Below, in pieces: positions 34,134 to 42,374 of a stretch of DNA of 64,000 bases; position 1 is the first letter of the stretch, and every line of letters begins with the position of its first letter. The stretch is from Paenarthrobacter sp. (GTDB taxonomy: Bacteria > Actinomycetota > Actinomycetes > Actinomycetales > Micrococcaceae): contig JAPSHX010000018.1 of NCBI GenBank assembly GCA_031179305.1, forward strand, positions 1 to 64,000. Reading direction: 5' to 3'. The notes under the pieces are model-generated. The model saw only the letters and a list, made by a program, of their open reading frames with translations. It had not been told where the DNA came from and ran no database searches. The position numbers and the translations under genes were made by a program.

Positions 34134-35080
34134 TGAGCACCACACTCGCTCAAGCCGAATCTGCCGCTGCAGGGTCCAAGTCGGGTACGGCGACTGACGC
34201 AAGTGCCGCCGTCGGGCCTTCCGATACTCAGGCGGCTTCCGACACTCGGGCAGCAACTGGAGAGCGGACGACGCCGGCCCCCGGCATAGTGCGACGCGTC
34301 GCCGGTGCCGTGGGGTCGGGTCTGTGGAAGTCCGCAGCTGTCCTGGCTTTCCTGGCGCTGTGGGAGCTTGGACCAACGTATTTGGCGAGCCCGTCCACCA
34401 GGGTGTTCCTTCCACCGCTGCATGAAGTGCTGTTAGCGTGGGGCAAGCTCTTCGAAGCCGGCAGCATCCAAGGCCATATCGCGGCCAGCCTCACCCGGTC
34501 CGTGACCGGCTTCGGCGCAGCGCTGGTGGCGGGTGTCTCCCTGGGCTTGCTCATCGCTTGGTACGGACGCCTGAACTCGGTCCTGAATCCGTTGCTGGAG
34601 CTTTTCCGCAACACAGCGGCGCTGGCCCTTCTGCCTGTTTTCACGCTGCTGCTGGGCATCGGCGAGGAGTCCAAGATCAGTATCGTGGCGTACGCGGCCT
34701 TCTTCCCGGTGCTCCTCAACACCATTGCCGGGGTGAAGACGGTGGACCCCCTGCTGATCAGGGCCGCCCGCTCCTTGGGGCTCAACAGCTTCAGGCTCTT
34801 CCAGAAGGTCATTCTCCCATCAGCCGTACCCACGATCTTCACGGGCATCCGCATGGCCGGCACCGCCTCCATCCTGGTGCTGATCGCCGCCGAAATGGTG
34901 GGAGCCAAGGCTGGGCTGGGGTACCTGATCGTGAATGCGCAGAGCAGCTTCCTCATCCCGGAAATGTATGCGGGCATCCTCACGGTGTCCTTGCTGGGGC
35001 TCGGCGTGAACTTCCTGCTGGTAGCCCTTGAAAAGCACTTCTCCCGCTGGCGGACCGCTGTTGGCGCCGCAGCTTCCTGA
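34133..35080 (+). CDS. ABC transporter permease (SsuC/TauC type)
   Basis: Membrane protein of 315 aa. The first 60 residues are low-complexity and hydrophilic (Ala/Thr/Ser-rich). Six helices follow, with the ABC permease loop AARSLGLNSFRLFQKVILPSAVPTIFTG. ATGA overlap with the ATPase gene. Partner of the preceding binding protein and ATPase. Confidence 0.92.
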   Translation: MSTTLAQAESAAAGSKSGTATDASAAVGPSDTQAASDTRAATGERTTPAPGIVRRVAGAVGSGLWKSAAVLAFLALWELGPTYLASPSTRVFLPPLHEVLLAWGKLFEAGSIQGHIAASLTRSVTGFGAALVAGVSLGLLIAWYGRLNSVLNPLLELFRNTAALALLPVFTLLLGIGEESKISIVAYAAFFPVLLNTIAGVKTVDPLLIRAARSLGLNSFRLFQKVILPSAVPTIFTGIRMAGTASILVLIAAEMVGAKAGLGYLIVNAQSSFLIPEMYAGILTVSLLGLGVNFLLVALEKHFSRWRTAVGAAAS

Positions 35081-35145
35081 CCCACCCCGTGGCACCCGCT
35101 GCGACCATCACAACAAGATCCATCACAACAAGTAAGGAACACGTC

Positions 35146-36078
35146 ATGACCGTCATAACCGAAACCAAGCTCGAGTTCGCCAAACTCGGCTCCCGCATCG
35201 GCGCCGAAATCCGTGGCCTGGACATCAGCGGAGACCTGAGCGAAGAAACTGTTGCCCAGATCCGGGCTGCGCTGAACGAGCACAAGGCACTTGTTTTCCG
35301 CGAGGCCAACATCCTCACGGACGAAGCCCAGGTGAAGTTCGCTTCGCATTTTGGACCGCTGACCAAGGCGCACCCGACGGTCGCTTCCGTGGACGGCGAA
35401 GAGAATGTCCTGCCCGTGGACAGCGAGAACGGTTCGGCCAATAATTGGCACACGGACGTCACCTTCGTGATCAACCCGCCGCAGGCCTCCACGCTGCGCA
35501 GCATCGATCTCCCCGCCTACGGTGGCGAGACCCTGATCGCGTCCTCGGCCGGGGCTTACCAGGACCTCCCGGAAGAGTTGCGGAACTTCGCGAACACTCT
35601 GTGGGCCATCCACACCAACGACTACGACTACTCGGTGCCCAAGAACCTTGAGCACTCCAACGCGGAAGAACGACGCAAGGAATTCACCCGGCTGAAGTTC
35701 GAAACCGCCCACCCTGTGGTGAGGGTCCACCCGTTGACCGGCGAGCGCGGATTGTTCATTGGGGGCTTCGCGCAGCGGCTTCGGATTGTGGGCCTGTCCA
35801 ACACTGAATCCAGGGACATCATCCGCCTGCTGCAGGCGTACGTGACGCGTCCTGAGAACGTGGTCAGGGTGAACTGGGAGCCCAACCAAGTGGTCCTGTT
35901 CGATAACCGCATCACCCAGCACTACGCACCGGACAACTACGACGGCCAGCCCCGCAAGCTCAACCGTGTGACTATTGCGGGAGACATTCCGGTGAGCATC
36001 GATGGCAAGCCCAGCCAGGCCTTGCAGGGTGACTCGAGCACGTACTCCGTGGTGGCTCCGATCAGCGACGCCTCGTAG
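35146..36078 (+). CDS. TauD/TfdA-family alpha-ketoglutarate dioxygenase
   Basis: Non-heme iron enzyme of 310 aa. The facial triad is visible as NNWHTDVTF (HxD) and DNRITQHYA (distal His), with Arg in QPRKLNRVTI for 2-oxoglutarate. Family members release sulfite from taurine, alkylsulfonates or sulfate esters, which fits the linked importer. ATG 35146 has TAAGGA upstream and is preferred to earlier open codons. The substrate is not resolved. Confidence 0.9.
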   Translation: MTVITETKLEFAKLGSRIGAEIRGLDISGDLSEETVAQIRAALNEHKALVFREANILTDEAQVKFASHFGPLTKAHPTVASVDGEENVLPVDSENGSANNWHTDVTFVINPPQASTLRSIDLPAYGGETLIASSAGAYQDLPEELRNFANTLWAIHTNDYDYSVPKNLEHSNAEERRKEFTRLKFETAHPVVRVHPLTGERGLFIGGFAQRLRIVGLSNTESRDIIRLLQAYVTRPENVVRVNWEPNQVVLFDNRITQHYAPDNYDGQPRKLNRVTIAGDIPVSIDGKPSQALQGDSSTYSVVAPISDAS

Positions 36079-36095
36079 TATGTGTGGCTGTTCGC

Positions 36096-36163
36096 ACCCA
36101 ACTGAGTCGCAGTTCAGGCCGTTCTGAGCGTTGGAAACGGCCTCAACTGCGACTCAGTTGGGT
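36096..36163. repeat. REP-like hairpin, copy 1
   Basis: Long inverted repeat with 28-nt arms (36096-36123 and 36136-36163), one mismatch, 12-nt loop. The outer part contains AACTGAGTCGCAGTT, which recurs at 58866-58931. It lies between two convergent genes and may act as a bidirectional terminator. Confidence 0.75.
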
Positions 36164-36174
36164 TAAAACCGGCG

Positions 36175-37134
36175 TTAGGGGATGTTGTTTCCCCGCGCTG
36201 CCACCCACAGTCCGTACCACTCGGCACGGGTCATGTCGGCAGCCACGGAGGCAGCACCGGCGCAGGCAGCAATTCGGGCAGGGTTGGTGGTTCCGACTAC
36301 CGGCGAGATCCTGGCCGGGTGCTTCATGAGCCAGCCCAGCAGTACCGACTCCGGCGTGGTGTTCTTCTCCCCTGCCAATTTCTCAAGCATCTCCGCTGTA
36401 GCCGAATCGGCCGGCGAAAGCTCCGCGGACGGCGCACCTGTATAGCGTCCCTGGGCCAACGACCCGTAGGCCTGCAGTTCAATTCCCTTGGCCATGCAGT
36501 GCTCAAGAGTCCCATGCGGAAAGCTGTATTCCAGACTTTCCGCATGGTTGACCAGCACGGTACTCTCCAGCCAGCCCCGGCGGAGCAGGCTCATTTCCAG
36601 CTGGTTCGCCACGATGGGCGTCTCCAACTCGTCCTGCAGGAAAGCGATCTGAGCGCCGGACATGTTGGACACGCCCAACTGCCGCACCTTGCCTTCCGCC
36701 ATGAGCTGTCCGACGGCGTCCGCCACCTCGCGCGGGTCCATCAACGGATCGGGCCGGTGCAGGAGGAGCACATCCACGTAGTCCGTTTGGAGCCGCTTCA
36801 GGCTTTCGTTGACCCGTTCAAAGATGGCGTCACGGCTGAGGTCGTAATGCGTCTCCAGTCCGCGCTCCCCCAGCCTGATCCCGCACTTGGTCTGCAGCTG
36901 GATCTTGTCGCGCAGACCCTGCGAACGGGCAAGGACCTCACCAAAGACGGCCTCGGACTTTCCGCTGCGATAGATATCCGCATGATCGAAAAGCTCAATG
37001 CCAATACCTTGCGCAGCTTCAATCACCGCAGCTGCCTGATCGATCTCCAAAGCCCCATAGGACGTGCCGTCCCAAGGGCCGCCGAGTCCCATGCAGCCAT
37101 AAATCAGGCGTCCCCGCCCGTTCGCATTCGTCAT
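36175..37134 (-). CDS. Aldo/keto reductase
   Basis: NADPH-dependent reductase of 319 aa. The catalytic tetrad region shows FDHADIYRSGKSEAVFGEVL with Asp and Tyr, QLQTKCGIRLG with Lys, and DVLLLHRPDPLMDPREVADA with His. The cofactor region is SPVVGTTNPARIAA. The closest type is YdhF/YghZ-like AKR. It follows the GH13 gene on the same strand 42 nt away, so it may act on sugar aldehydes from the alpha-glucoside module. This is inference. Confidence 0.9.
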   Translation of the reverse strand: MTNANGRGRLIYGCMGLGGPWDGTSYGALEIDQAAAVIEAAQGIGIELFDHADIYRSGKSEAVFGEVLARSQGLRDKIQLQTKCGIRLGERGLETHYDLSRDAIFERVNESLKRLQTDYVDVLLLHRPDPLMDPREVADAVGQLMAEGKVRQLGVSNMSGAQIAFLQDELETPIVANQLEMSLLRRGWLESTVLVNHAESLEYSFPHGTLEHCMAKGIELQAYGSLAQGRYTGAPSAELSPADSATAEMLEKLAGEKNTTPESVLLGWLMKHPARISPVVGTTNPARIAACAGAASVAADMTRAEWYGLWVAARGNNIP

Positions 37135-37176
37135 AACTTCAGTATTCTGCCGCAGCGCCAGTAGTGTCCTCAGCGC

Positions 37177-38931
37177 TTACGCGTTGCTGACAATCCACGC
37201 GGTGGTGTCGGCGGGCAGCTTGCCATCCTCCAGCGGTGCGCTGGAAACCACTGCCTTTCCTTCCGGAAGCTCCACCGGCTTGCTGCCGAAGTTGGTCACC
37301 GCATGCCAGCCGCCGGGGCGGACGAAATGAAGCACGTCCTGGTTGCCGGTCTCCACCCATTCAAGCTCCTCATCGGTCTGGAGTTCGCTCCGCAGGCTCA
37401 GTGCCTTCCGGTAGAGCTCCAGGGTGGAACCTTCCACACCCTCCTGCTTCGACACCGCATAATCCTTGAACCACTCCGGCTGCGGAAGGTGTGCTTTGCC
37501 GGCACCGAAGCCGAAGGAAGGGCCTTCCGCGGTCCATGGCAGCGGTACACGGCAACCATCGCGGCCAATCTCGACGCCGGGGTTCCGGAAGAAGGACGGG
37601 TCCTGGCGTTCGGAATCAGGGATTTCCGAGACTTCACGCAGCCCGAGCTCTTCACCCTGGTAGAGGTAGGCAGAACCAGGAAGCGCAAGCAGCAAAAGCG
37701 TCGCGGCGCGCGCACGACGCAAGCCAAGTTCGACGTCGAGCTCTTCAGCCGGCGCGCCGGCCAGCAGCCAGCCCTTGCCGTCCTGGCCTTTGGGCTCGCC
37801 GCCGGTGATGTCCTGCGCCGCATTGGTTCCCTGCGCTACGGAGCCGCCCTTGGGCAGGCCGTACCGGGTGGCGTGGCGGACGACGTCGTGGTTGGAGAAG
37901 ACCCACGTGGAGGAGGCTCCGGATTCTTTGGCCGCTACCAGGTTGTCCGTGATGATCTTCCGGAAGGATTCCGCGTCGTAGTCGGACTGCAGGAGGTCGA
38001 AGTTGAAGGCCTGGCCCAGACCTTCGGGGCTGGCGTAGCGGGAGCGGCGGGACTCGTGCACCCAAGCCTCGGCGACGGCGGTCCGCGGCGGTTTGTACTC
38101 ATTGAAGAGTTTGCGCCACTCGGCGTAGACCTCGTGAACTTCGTCGCGGTCCCAGAACGGGTGGGAACCGTCGGTGAAGCCGTCCGTGCCATGGGCTTTG
38201 GCTTCCAAGTCAGCCTTCATGGGCAGCGGCTCGGAAAGATCCTTGGCCATGCCGTGGGCGACGTCGATGCGGAAACCGTCCACGCCGCGATCCGACCAGA
38301 AGCGCAGTGTCTTGAGGAAGTCCTCCCGGATCTCCGGGTTCTCCCAGTTGAAGTCCGGCTGCTCCTTGGCAAAGATGTGCAGGTACCACTGTCCGGGCGT
38401 GCCATCAGGCTCGGTAATCCGGTCCCAGATGGGTCCACCGAAGACGGAGTCCCAGTCCGACGGCGGCAACTCGCCGTTTTCGCCCCGCCCGTCGCGGAAG
38501 ATGTAGCGGTCGCGTGCCGCGGAGCCCTTGGGTGAGGCCAGCGCTTCCTTGAACCACTCGTGGCGGTCGGAGGAGTGGTTGGGAACGATGTCCACCACTA
38601 TCTTGATGCCTGCGGCGTGCATGGCGGCGGCCATCTCGTCAAAGTCCTCAAGGGTCCCCAGCTTAGGGTCCACGTTGCGGTAGTCGTCCACGTCGTAGCC
38701 GCCGTCCGCGAGCGCCGACGGGTAGAACGGACTCAGCCAGACGGCGTCGATCCCCAAGTCCTTCAGGTAGGGGACTTTGGCCGTGATGCCCTTGATGTCT
38801 CCCAGTCCGTCACCGTTCGCGTCGTAGAAGCTGCGCGGGTAGATCTGGTAAACGGCGGCTTGGCGCCACCAGTTCGGATCGGACATGCGGTCGGCTTCAG
38901 TGCGGTGTGCCTGAGTGGCGGAAGTACTCAC
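37177..38931 (-). CDS. GH13 alpha-glucosidase
   Basis: Glycoside hydrolase of 584 aa, oligo-1,6-/alpha-glucosidase type, no signal peptide. Conserved regions: I DIVPNHSSDRHEWF, II GVDGFRIDVAHG with the nucleophile Asp, III AVAEAWVHE with the acid/base Glu, IV FSNHDVVRHATR. QIYPRSFYDANGDGLGD is near the N-terminus. GTG start with AAAGGAG upstream. It would hydrolyse alpha-glucosides imported by the adjacent transporter. Exact linkage (maltose, isomaltose, sucrose) is not determinable. Its own palindromic operator precedes it. Confidence 0.93.
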   Translation of the reverse strand: MSTSATQAHRTEADRMSDPNWWRQAAVYQIYPRSFYDANGDGLGDIKGITAKVPYLKDLGIDAVWLSPFYPSALADGGYDVDDYRNVDPKLGTLEDFDEMAAAMHAAGIKIVVDIVPNHSSDRHEWFKEALASPKGSAARDRYIFRDGRGENGELPPSDWDSVFGGPIWDRITEPDGTPGQWYLHIFAKEQPDFNWENPEIREDFLKTLRFWSDRGVDGFRIDVAHGMAKDLSEPLPMKADLEAKAHGTDGFTDGSHPFWDRDEVHEVYAEWRKLFNEYKPPRTAVAEAWVHESRRSRYASPEGLGQAFNFDLLQSDYDAESFRKIITDNLVAAKESGASSTWVFSNHDVVRHATRYGLPKGGSVAQGTNAAQDITGGEPKGQDGKGWLLAGAPAEELDVELGLRRARAATLLLLALPGSAYLYQGEELGLREVSEIPDSERQDPSFFRNPGVEIGRDGCRVPLPWTAEGPSFGFGAGKAHLPQPEWFKDYAVSKQEGVEGSTLELYRKALSLRSELQTDEELEWVETGNQDVLHFVRPGGWHAVTNFGSKPVELPEGKAVVSSAPLEDGKLPADTTAWIVSNA

Positions 38932-38943
38932 GAAACTCCTTTG

Positions 38944-38962
38944 ATTTAGAATCTAAATTTAT
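38944..38962. promoter_or_regulatory. ROK-type operator before GH13 gene
   Basis: Perfect 7-1-7 palindrome ATTTAGA-A-TCTAAAT at 38944-38958, extended by TTTATC. It shares TCTAAATTTAT with the site at 42301-42325. It lies 13 nt upstream of the GH13 start, overlapping the promoter or ribosome-binding area. Confidence 0.65.
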
Positions 38963-39007
38963 CTTCTGGACCAGTATGAAACTCTGGTCCGGGAAGGTCA
39001 ACAACTG

Positions 39008-39868
39008 CTAGCCCTTAACGGCGCCCTGTGTCACCCCGGCCATAACCCAACGCTGCGTAAACAGGTAGGCGATGATCGCCGGTGCCATGGCCATCAAGTA
39101 GGACGCGAAGGACACGTGGTAGTTGTTACTGAACTGCGTTTGGAAAAGGTTCTGCCGCACAGGAAGCGTCTGCAATGCCGGATCGGAAATAATCAGCGAC
39201 GGCATCATGAAGTCATTCCATGCGTAGAGGAAAGCGAAGATCCCAACGGTTGCACTCATCGGCGCCAGCAGCGGAAAAATCAGCTTCCAGAAGGTCTGCC
39301 AGGTTGTTGCGCCATCTATCCTGGCGCTCTCTTCCAATTCCATCGGGATCGAACGCAGGAACGCGGTGAAGAGCAGCACGCTGAAGCTCAGCTGGAACAT
39401 GGTGGCCAGCAGGATCACGCCGAACGGGTTGTCCAGGCCGAGGCGGCCGGTGAGCTGGATCTGCGGCAGCGCAACCACAGGGAAGGGGATGAACATGGCC
39501 CCCAAAAGGTAGAAGAACGAGTACCTGAACAGCCGCCGTTCCCAGTTCCGAACGATCGCGTAGGAGGCGAAGGCGGCCAGGATGATGGTGGCAAGGACGG
39601 TACCCGCCGTCACCAGCAACGACATCGCGGCCCCCACCGGGAAGTTCGTGAGGGTCCACGCTTGAACGAAGCCCTCCAGGCTAAATGGAGCGGGGAACGA
39701 GAAGGCATTGCCATCCACCGCCTGCCCCTGGGTCTTGAACGCCATGGAGACCGTGACGTACAGGGGAAGAAGCACAGTCACTGCACAAAGAACGAGGACG
39801 GTGGTTGCCGGCCAGTTGACGCGTTCCACTTTGGAGCTGGATTTTCTTGTCATCGATTCGTTGGTCAT
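39008..39868 (-). CDS. Sugar ABC permease, MalG type
   Basis: Membrane protein of 286 aa with six helices. The EAA loop is MELEESARIDGATTWQTFWKLIFPLL. It pairs with the upstream permease, whose stop it overlaps by 1 nt. No ATPase is encoded here; in actinobacteria a shared MsiK-type ATPase often serves such importers. Confidence 0.92.
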   Translation of the reverse strand: MTNESMTRKSSSKVERVNWPATTVLVLCAVTVLLPLYVTVSMAFKTQGQAVDGNAFSFPAPFSLEGFVQAWTLTNFPVGAAMSLLVTAGTVLATIILAAFASYAIVRNWERRLFRYSFFYLLGAMFIPFPVVALPQIQLTGRLGLDNPFGVILLATMFQLSFSVLLFTAFLRSIPMELEESARIDGATTWQTFWKLIFPLLAPMSATVGIFAFLYAWNDFMMPSLIISDPALQTLPVRQNLFQTQFSNNYHVSFASYLMAMAPAIIAYLFTQRWVMAGVTQGAVKG

Positions 39869-40809
39869 TACAGTGCGTTCCGTCCGCGAGTCAGCGAAAG
39901 CTGTACAAGAGAGATGAGGATGGCGACCACGAAGAAGATCGTCGCGTTGGCCATCTGATAGGCGTAGTCGCCGCCGTTGAAGCCGGAAATAACAGTCATC
40001 GCGATGCTCCGGGTAGAGGTTCCCGGGCCTCCGTTGGTCAGCCCGACGATGATGTCATAAGCGTTGAGGAAGCCCTTGAACCCGAGAATGATGTTGATGA
40101 CCACGTAACCGGCCACCAGGGGAAGGGTGATCTTCAGAAGCTGCTGGAATTTGCTCGCTCCGTCGATTTCCGCAGCCTCATACACATCTCCGGGCACCGC
40201 AACCAGGCCCGCAATGTAAATGAGCAGAGCCCCAGGGACTGCCTGCCAGGCCGTGACCAGCACGATCGCAATCCACGCGAGGTCGGGATTGGCCAGCAAG
40301 CTACTTTCCAGCCATGGAATTCCTGCCGCAGCCCCGAGGGACGGCAAGGAGTTCGAAAACAGGAAGTTGAAGACGTAGGCGATGATGATGCCGGAAACCA
40401 CCATGGGGATGACGAAGATGGTCCGAAGCGCTGTTTTCATCCGGATACGCGCGGTGAGCCCGACGGCAAGCAGGAAGGCGATCACGTTTACCGCGATCAC
40501 TGTGACGATGGAGAATCCGAAAGTGAACAGGTAGCTCTGCAGGATCGCCGGGTCGCTGAAGATCGCGATGTAGTTGGTTAGGCCAATGAAATCCCAGTCA
40601 CCGATTCCAATGGAGTTCGTGAAACTGAAGAAGATGCCCATGATGCCCGGAACCGTGATGGCCAGCGTGAACAGAATGAGGCTGGGAACCAGGAAAAGGT
40701 AGAAGATCGGTTCAACGCGCCGCCTGCTGCGTTGGGTTTGGGGCCGCTTTTGACGGCCCTGCTTTTGAAGGCCCTGCTTGGACGTGGTGGGGGTGGTGAT
40801 GGTGGACAT
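39868..40809 (-). CDS. Sugar ABC permease, MalF type
   Basis: Membrane protein of 313 aa with six helices after a basic N-terminus (QKRPQTQRSRRRVEP). The EAA loop is VYEAAEIDGASKFQQLLKITLPLV. It forms the channel with the MalG-type gene that follows. Typical of CUT1-family importers for di- and oligosaccharides. Confidence 0.92.
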   Translation of the reverse strand: MSTITTPTTSKQGLQKQGRQKRPQTQRSRRRVEPIFYLFLVPSLILFTLAITVPGIMGIFFSFTNSIGIGDWDFIGLTNYIAIFSDPAILQSYLFTFGFSIVTVIAVNVIAFLLAVGLTARIRMKTALRTIFVIPMVVSGIIIAYVFNFLFSNSLPSLGAAAGIPWLESSLLANPDLAWIAIVLVTAWQAVPGALLIYIAGLVAVPGDVYEAAEIDGASKFQQLLKITLPLVAGYVVINIILGFKGFLNAYDIIVGLTNGGPGTSTRSIAMTVISGFNGGDYAYQMANATIFFVVAILISLVQLSLTRGRNAL

Positions 40810-40825
40810 GTAGCTGACTCCCTAT

Positions 40826-40867
40826 GGTCTGCACTACTGGCGGAACGGTCTGCACTACTGGCGGAAC
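40826..40867. repeat. 21-bp tandem duplication at binding-protein stop
   Basis: Two exact head-to-tail copies of GGTCTGCACTACTGGCGGAAC (40826-40846 and 40847-40867). The second copy contains the stop codon and last residues of the binding protein. The first lies in the intergenic gap. Confidence 0.9.
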
Positions 40868-42135
40868 GCCAGGCGCGCCCAATCTGCGTCGAGGGTGCGG
40901 AGGGTGGATGCAGGGGGTGCGCCGAACACGATTGCCTGCGTGTAGTTCATGATCGGGATGGTGCGGGGAACGAGCACCGACGGGCCCTGATAAACCTTGC
41001 CGTTGTCGTAGTACTCCACCATTCCCTCAATCCGGGGGTCCGGGACGTTGGCAGTCTCCTTGGTGGGCGTGAAGCCCAGCTGCGATTTGTTGTAAGCATC
41101 AATCACCTCAGGCCGGTACAAATACTCGAGGAAGCCCCGTGCAGCATCCTTATGCTTGGAGGCCTCCGGAATCCAGGCCGCGAGGTCAACATTGACGCGG
41201 ACGCGCAAATCCTCAGGGTCCTCAGTCATCGGCAGCGGAAAGGTTCCGAGCTTCAGGTCGGGGGCGGTCTTGGCGATCTCGCTGAAAGCCCAGGGACCTT
41301 GGAGATACATCGCAGCTTTGCCCTGTGAAAACGCGAGGTTGCCGTCGCCGTATGCCCGGCTAGCAGCATCCTTGTTCACGTAGCTTTTAGCCAGTGTCAA
41401 CATTTTCTGGACGGGTTGGTCAAAGTCCTTCTGGAATGACACCGAAGACTCCGGCCCAACGTCCACCCCTTCAGCTTCAAGCTTCTTGAAGAAGTCAAGG
41501 GTGTCCACTTGGCCGCCTACAGAGTAGTCAAACCACCCTTGGGCGATGGTCCAGTCATCCTTCCACGTGGCATAGAACGGCGTTACTCCAGCGGCTTTCA
41601 GAGCTTCACAGGCTGCGATCAATTCGCTCCAGGTGGTGGGCACGGCAATGTTGTTGGCAGCGAAGATTTCCTTGTTGTAGATCACGGACGACGCCATGAC
41701 CGAATACGGCAGGGCGCTGGTCCGGCCCGGGTACGAACCGTACTGCTCCATGAGTGGCTGGAGGTCCTCGCGAATGCGGGATGCTGCCTCCGTCCCTGAC
41801 AAGTCGCTCAACGCTCCGCGCTGGACGAACCGGGACGTCTCCATGTTGTAGTTGGCAAGGGCGATGTCCGGCGGGTTGCCGCGAACGAAACTCGCGGACA
41901 CGACGTCGACGCCGGAAGTGTCCAGTACCACCTCGGTTTCGTCCTGGGACGCGTTGTAGTCGGCAACAAGTTTGGTCATGAACCCGATGGCTTCCCGTTT
42001 GCTGAACGTGAAGCGGATCGTCTCTTTCTCCGAATTCCCTGCGTCTCCGGCGCAGCCGGAGAGTAGGCCGGCGAGCAGTGCCAAGCCCAGGCCTATTGCT
42101 GCAAAGCGTTTCCTGCGTGTCGGTTTCACAGACAC
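40855..42135 (-). CDS. Sugar-binding lipoprotein of CUT1 ABC importer
   Basis: Extracellular solute-binding protein of 426 aa (family 1). Signal peptide with basic start (KPTRRKRF) and lipobox LLSGCAG at about residue 28. Typical regions include DLSGTEAASRIREDLQPLMEQYGSYPGRTSALPYSVMASSVIYNKE-like stretches, and FSQGKAAMYLQGPW. GTG start with AAAGG upstream. Alpha-glucoside uptake is inferred from the linked GH13 enzyme and ROK repressor. First gene of the operon. Confidence 0.9.
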   Translation of the reverse strand: MSVKPTRRKRFAAIGLGLALLAGLLSGCAGDAGNSEKETIRFTFSKREAIGFMTKLVADYNASQDETEVVLDTSGVDVVSASFVRGNPPDIALANYNMETSRFVQRGALSDLSGTEAASRIREDLQPLMEQYGSYPGRTSALPYSVMASSVIYNKEIFAANNIAVPTTWSELIAACEALKAAGVTPFYATWKDDWTIAQGWFDYSVGGQVDTLDFFKKLEAEGVDVGPESSVSFQKDFDQPVQKMLTLAKSYVNKDAASRAYGDGNLAFSQGKAAMYLQGPWAFSEIAKTAPDLKLGTFPLPMTEDPEDLRVRVNVDLAAWIPEASKHKDAARGFLEYLYRPEVIDAYNKSQLGFTPTKETANVPDPRIEGMVEYYDNGKVYQGPSVLVPRTIPIMNYTQAIVFGAPPASTLRTLDADWARLAFRQ

Positions 42136-42211
42136 TGTAGCCCTTTCGTCTTGCGGACCTCAGTGGCCGCATTTCCATCGTGCGGCGGACGATGCGCATC
42201 GCCACCCGAAG

Positions 42212-42234
42212 TTTAGATAGGAGGTAAATTTATG
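42212..42234. promoter_or_regulatory. Possible weaker ROK operator
   Basis: TTTAGAT and TAAATTTATG half-sites flank AGGAGG. They resemble the other two ROK-type sites but the symmetry is imperfect. Located in the divergent region between the binding-protein gene and the ROK gene. Confidence 0.45.
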
Positions 42235-42300
42235 ACCTATCGCTATCCATGGTGAGTGATTCCCGCCACAGGGTCAAGGGTTTGTCGAAATGCATTGTCA

Positions 42301-42325
42301 TCTAAATTTATGTACTAAATTTAGA
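42301..42325. promoter_or_regulatory. ROK operator in divergent promoter region
   Basis: Perfect 9-bp inverted repeat TCTAAATTT (42301-42309) and AAATTTAGA (42317-42325), 7-bp spacer. AT-rich in a GC-rich genome, which fits known ROK (NagC/Mlc-like) operators. It lies 50 nt before the ROK start. Confidence 0.75.
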
Positions 42326-42374
42326 GAGACCGCTCTATCACTCCGATCGGACGGCTGAAAAGTGGGAGCTCCTA

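Noticed and set aside
34228-35922. A 564-codon frame antisense to the ABC permease and dioxygenase
   Set aside because: It spans two well-supported plus-strand genes and their intergenic gap; no recognisable motifs.
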